Positions 5,547 through 7,450 of a stretch of DNA of 7,450 nt are shown here, one piece after another; the first letter of the stretch is position 1, and each line of letters starts with the position of its first letter. Position numbers and translations under genes: made by a program. Origin of the DNA: Candidatus Acetothermia bacterium (lineage in GTDB: Bacteria; Bipolaricaulota; Bipolaricaulia; RBG-16-55-9; JANLFV01); contig JAPWVC010000063.1 of NCBI GenBank assembly GCA_028275195.1, positions 1 to 7,450 on the forward strand, written 5' to 3'. The notes under the pieces are model-generated. The model was given only the letters and a program-made list of their open reading frames with translations, was not told the DNA's origin and searched no databases.

Positions 5547-6815
5547 ATGCGGGCGATCTCGGCCTACTGGTGGAGGCTGCGGGGCTTCAGCCCCAATGCG
5601 AGGCTCTACTTGCTCTTCAACTTCCTGAGCGGGCTGGCCTTCTCGATCTACAGCCTCTTCTTCAACCTTTACATCCTCAGCCTCGGCTACAGCCCCAGTT
5701 TCCTGGGGCTGCTCGTGGCCTTACCGATGATGCTCAACCTGGGCATAGCCCTCCCTGCCGGGCTTTTGGCCGACCGGATCGGCTATAAGCGGGCGATGCT
5801 CCTAGGAATGGGACTGGTCCTCGCCTCCGTCCCCGGGATCGCGCTCCTCACCTTCCCAGTGGGCCTGATCTTTTTCAGCAGCCTGAGCGGCTTGGGCAAC
5901 TCCCTCCTCTGGGTGGTCGGCGCGCCGTTCATGGCCCAGAATAGCACGCCTGAGGAGCGGACCCACCTCTTCAGCGCCCAATTCGCCTTGAACACCTTCT
6001 CCGGCTTCTTCGGCTACCTCCTCGGCGGCGGGCTCCCGGCCCTCTTCGGGAGGCTCATGCAAGTCGGGCCGGAAGAGCCCCTGGCCTACCGATTGACGCT
6101 CCTTTTGAGCGCGGGCCTCGGCTCACTGGCCCTCCTCCCGCTCTTGGCCATCCGTTCCTGCCCCGCCGCGGGGGCCACCATGACGAGGCTCCGATTGCGA
6201 GAGGCCTTCCAGGAGCCCGGGCTGCTGCTCAAGCTCTTCGTCCCTGAAGTGCTGATCGGCTTCGGTGCGGGAGTCCTCATCCCCTATCTCAATGTCTTCT
6301 TTAAGCAGAAGTTCGCTATCCCCGATGCGGTCCTGGGGACGCTCTTCTCCTTCCAGTCAGTGGCCATCGGTCTGGCAACCCTCTCCGGCCCGGTCCTCGC
6401 CACCAGGCTGGGGAAGATCCGGGCGGTCGTCTCCACCCAGCTCGGCTCGATCCCCTTCTTGCTCCTGCTCGGCTACTCCTCCAGCTTCGGCCCAGCAGTG
6501 GTCGGCTTCTTCGCCCGCGCGGCATTGATGAACATGGGAGGGCCGTTGTATACGGCATTCGTCATGGAGCAGGTCGAGGAGCGCCGCCGCGCGACAGTGA
6601 ACGGCCTTTTGATGATGAGCTGGAGCGGGAGCTGGGGGGTGAGCAATTGGGTGAGCGGCCAGCTCCAGGCCGGCCCGGGCTTCCCCTTGATCTTCGCCAT
6701 CACCTGCGGGACCTACCTTCTCGGCTCGGTGATGACCTACCTCTTCTTCGCCAAGGCCGAGCGCCCCCTCAAGGGAAGGGGAGGGGGACTAGCGCCGACT
6801 GAACCGCCGCTCTAG
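5547..6815 (+). CDS. Major facilitator superfamily (MFS) transporter, substrate unknown
   Basis: This 422-aa integral membrane protein has about 12 hydrophobic helices in two halves joined by a basic loop around residues 203-225 (MTRLRLREAF). The MFS signature motif A follows helix 2: GLLADRIGYKRAM at 72-84, with the expected Asp and basic residues. A degenerate counterpart in the second half is GPVLATRLGKIRAV (281-294). The N-terminus SAYWWRLRGFSPNARLYLLF is amphipathic and basic, and the C-terminal tail is glycine/proline-rich. No substrate-specific motif is recognised; it could be a drug, sugar or metabolite carrier. ATG 5547 is preferred over an in-frame TTG at 5502 because a consensus promoter -10 (5534-5539) lies between them and the topology is complete from 5547. 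The gene is monocistronic as seen here and overlaps the convergent mutL tail by 27 bp. Confidence 0.9.
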   Translation: MRAISAYWWRLRGFSPNARLYLLFNFLSGLAFSIYSLFFNLYILSLGYSPSFLGLLVALPMMLNLGIALPAGLLADRIGYKRAMLLGMGLVLASVPGIALLTFPVGLIFFSSLSGLGNSLLWVVGAPFMAQNSTPEERTHLFSAQFALNTFSGFFGYLLGGGLPALFGRLMQVGPEEPLAYRLTLLLSAGLGSLALLPLLAIRSCPAAGATMTRLRLREAFQEPGLLLKLFVPEVLIGFGAGVLIPYLNVFFKQKFAIPDAVLGTLFSFQSVAIGLATLSGPVLATRLGKIRAVVSTQLGSIPFLLLLGYSSSFGPAVVGFFARAALMNMGGPLYTAFVMEQVEERRRATVNGLLMMSWSGSWGVSNWVSGQLQAGPGFPLIFAITCGTYLLGSVMTYLFFAKAERPLKGRGGGLAPTEPPL

Positions 6816-7450
6816 GTCCTCGAGGGTGTATTTGACGACGATCGGGCGGCCATGGGGGCAGCGGTAGGGGTTCTCCAATGCCTGGAGCTGGCGGACAAGC
6901 CCCTCCATCTCCTCGGGGGAGAGAGGGGTATTCTTGGTGATCGCCGCGGCACAGGCCAGCTCGGCCGCGACCTCCTCCACGAACTCGGCGAACTCCGGCT
7001 CCTCCCCGGCCTCGAGGAGCCGAGAGACCTTCTCGAGCGCCTCTCGCGCCCGCTCTTTTGTCAACCGCTCCGCTAGCACTTGAGGCCAGTCGCGGATGAT
7101 GAAGCTCCCCCCACCGAAGGGCTCGAGCCCGATCCCGAGCCTCTCCTCGAGGAGTTCGCGGTGAGCGGCCAGGAGCTCGGCCTCCTCGCGAGGGAGCTCG
7201 AGCGCCAGTGGGATGAGGAGCCGCTGGCGCGGGATCTCCCCCTCTTGGAGCTGGGCCAGGAACCTCTCATAGAGGACCTGCTCGTGAGCCACATGCTGGT
7301 CAATCAACTCGAGCCCCTCCTCCGTCTGGACGAGGATATAGGTGTTGTGAAGCTGGCCGAGGATCTTCCAAGTGGGCCTCGCCTCCCCCGACTGGGCCGG
7401 CAGCTCAGGGCCCGGGCGGTGAGCTGAGGCCGCGAGCTCTTTCCTCAGGT
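6789..7450 (-). CDS. mutL: DNA mismatch repair protein MutL, C-terminal domain (5' end outside window)
   Basis: The frame is open to the right edge and ends at TAG 6789-6791, giving about 220 C-terminal residues; the N-terminal ATPase domain lies outside. From the edge there is a charged, Pro/Gly-rich linker, then WKILGQLHNTYILVQ, then the endonuclease motif DQHVAHEQVLYE (7266-7301). Further on are ACA (6948-6956), CPHGRP (6843-6860) and a terminal FSR. These correspond to the known MutL nickase motifs DQHA(X)2E(X)4E, ACR, C(P/N)HGRP and FXR. This marks a MutL of the kind that nicks DNA itself in bacteria lacking MutH. Two positions differ from consensus: DQHA is DQHV, and ACR is ACA. The metal-binding Asp, His, both Glu and the CPHGRP residues are kept, so activity is likely. 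A TTG at 7305-7307 is internal, since the family sequence continues upstream. Confidence 0.95.
   Translation of the reverse strand, partial: LRKELAASAHRPGPELPAQSGEARPTWKILGQLHNTYILVQTEEGLELIDQHVAHEQVLYERFLAQLQEGEIPRQRLLIPLALELPREEAELLAAHRELLEERLGIGLEPFGGGSFIIRDWPQVLAERLTKERAREALEKVSRLLEAGEEPEFAEFVEEVAAELACAAAITKNTPLSPEEMEGLVRQLQALENPYRCPHGRPIVVKYTLEDLERRFSRR

Overview
The window is GC-rich bacterial chromosomal DNA (roughly 60-65% G+C by eye) and almost fully coding. RuvA, an endonuclease-type MutL, GpsA and an S41 protease mark it as bacterial. The adenosine-specific kinase family (Pfam Adenosine_kin, PF04008) is, as far as I recall, commonest in archaea and deep-branching or thermophilic bacteria. 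The combination suggests a thermophilic or candidate-phylum bacterium (something like Bipolaricaulota/Acetothermia is conceivable), but this is a weak guess. I see no mobile elements, CRISPR arrays, tRNA or rRNA genes.

Layout. (1) Positions 1-1148, plus strand: the 3' half of an adenosine-specific kinase gene, then 6 bp later a class IV (HDAC11)-like histone-deacetylase-fold amidohydrolase. (2) Positions 1141-4668, minus strand: a compact four-gene operon read right to left: S41/CtpA processing protease, gpsA, a membrane-anchored transglutaminase-like protein, and a 59-aa glycine-zipper membrane protein that starts with TTG and is easily missed. gpsA and the transglutaminase gene overlap by 14 bp. 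The small gene's stop codon lies inside the 3' end of the convergent deacetylase gene. (3) Positions 4669-4839: a 171-bp divergent regulatory region. Well-formed sigma70-type promoters face outward to ctpA and ruvA, and a nested interrupted inverted repeat fills the space between their -35 boxes. (4) Positions 4840-5433: ruvA, followed by a 113-bp spacer and an MFS transporter (5547-6815). (5) Positions 6789-7450, minus strand: the C-terminal endonuclease domain of MutL, cut by the window edge and overlapping the MFS gene tail to tail by 27 bp.

How it fits together. The minus-strand operon is envelope-centred: periplasmic or extracytoplasmic proteolysis, glycerol-3-phosphate for phospholipid synthesis, a surface transglutaminase/protease-fold protein, and a small membrane protein. 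ruvA and mutL are DNA-recombination and repair genes on either side of the transporter. No ruvC or ruvB is visible beside ruvA.

The most notable signals are: the ruvA and MFS genes both have a -10 box ending exactly 7 nt before the ATG and no Shine-Dalgarno, which predicts leaderless mRNAs, while two genes inside the minus-strand operon have purine-rich ribosome-binding sites; the nested inverted repeat between the divergent promoters; and the hidden glycine-zipper gene. None of these proves a new system. The identified proteins are otherwise of known families.
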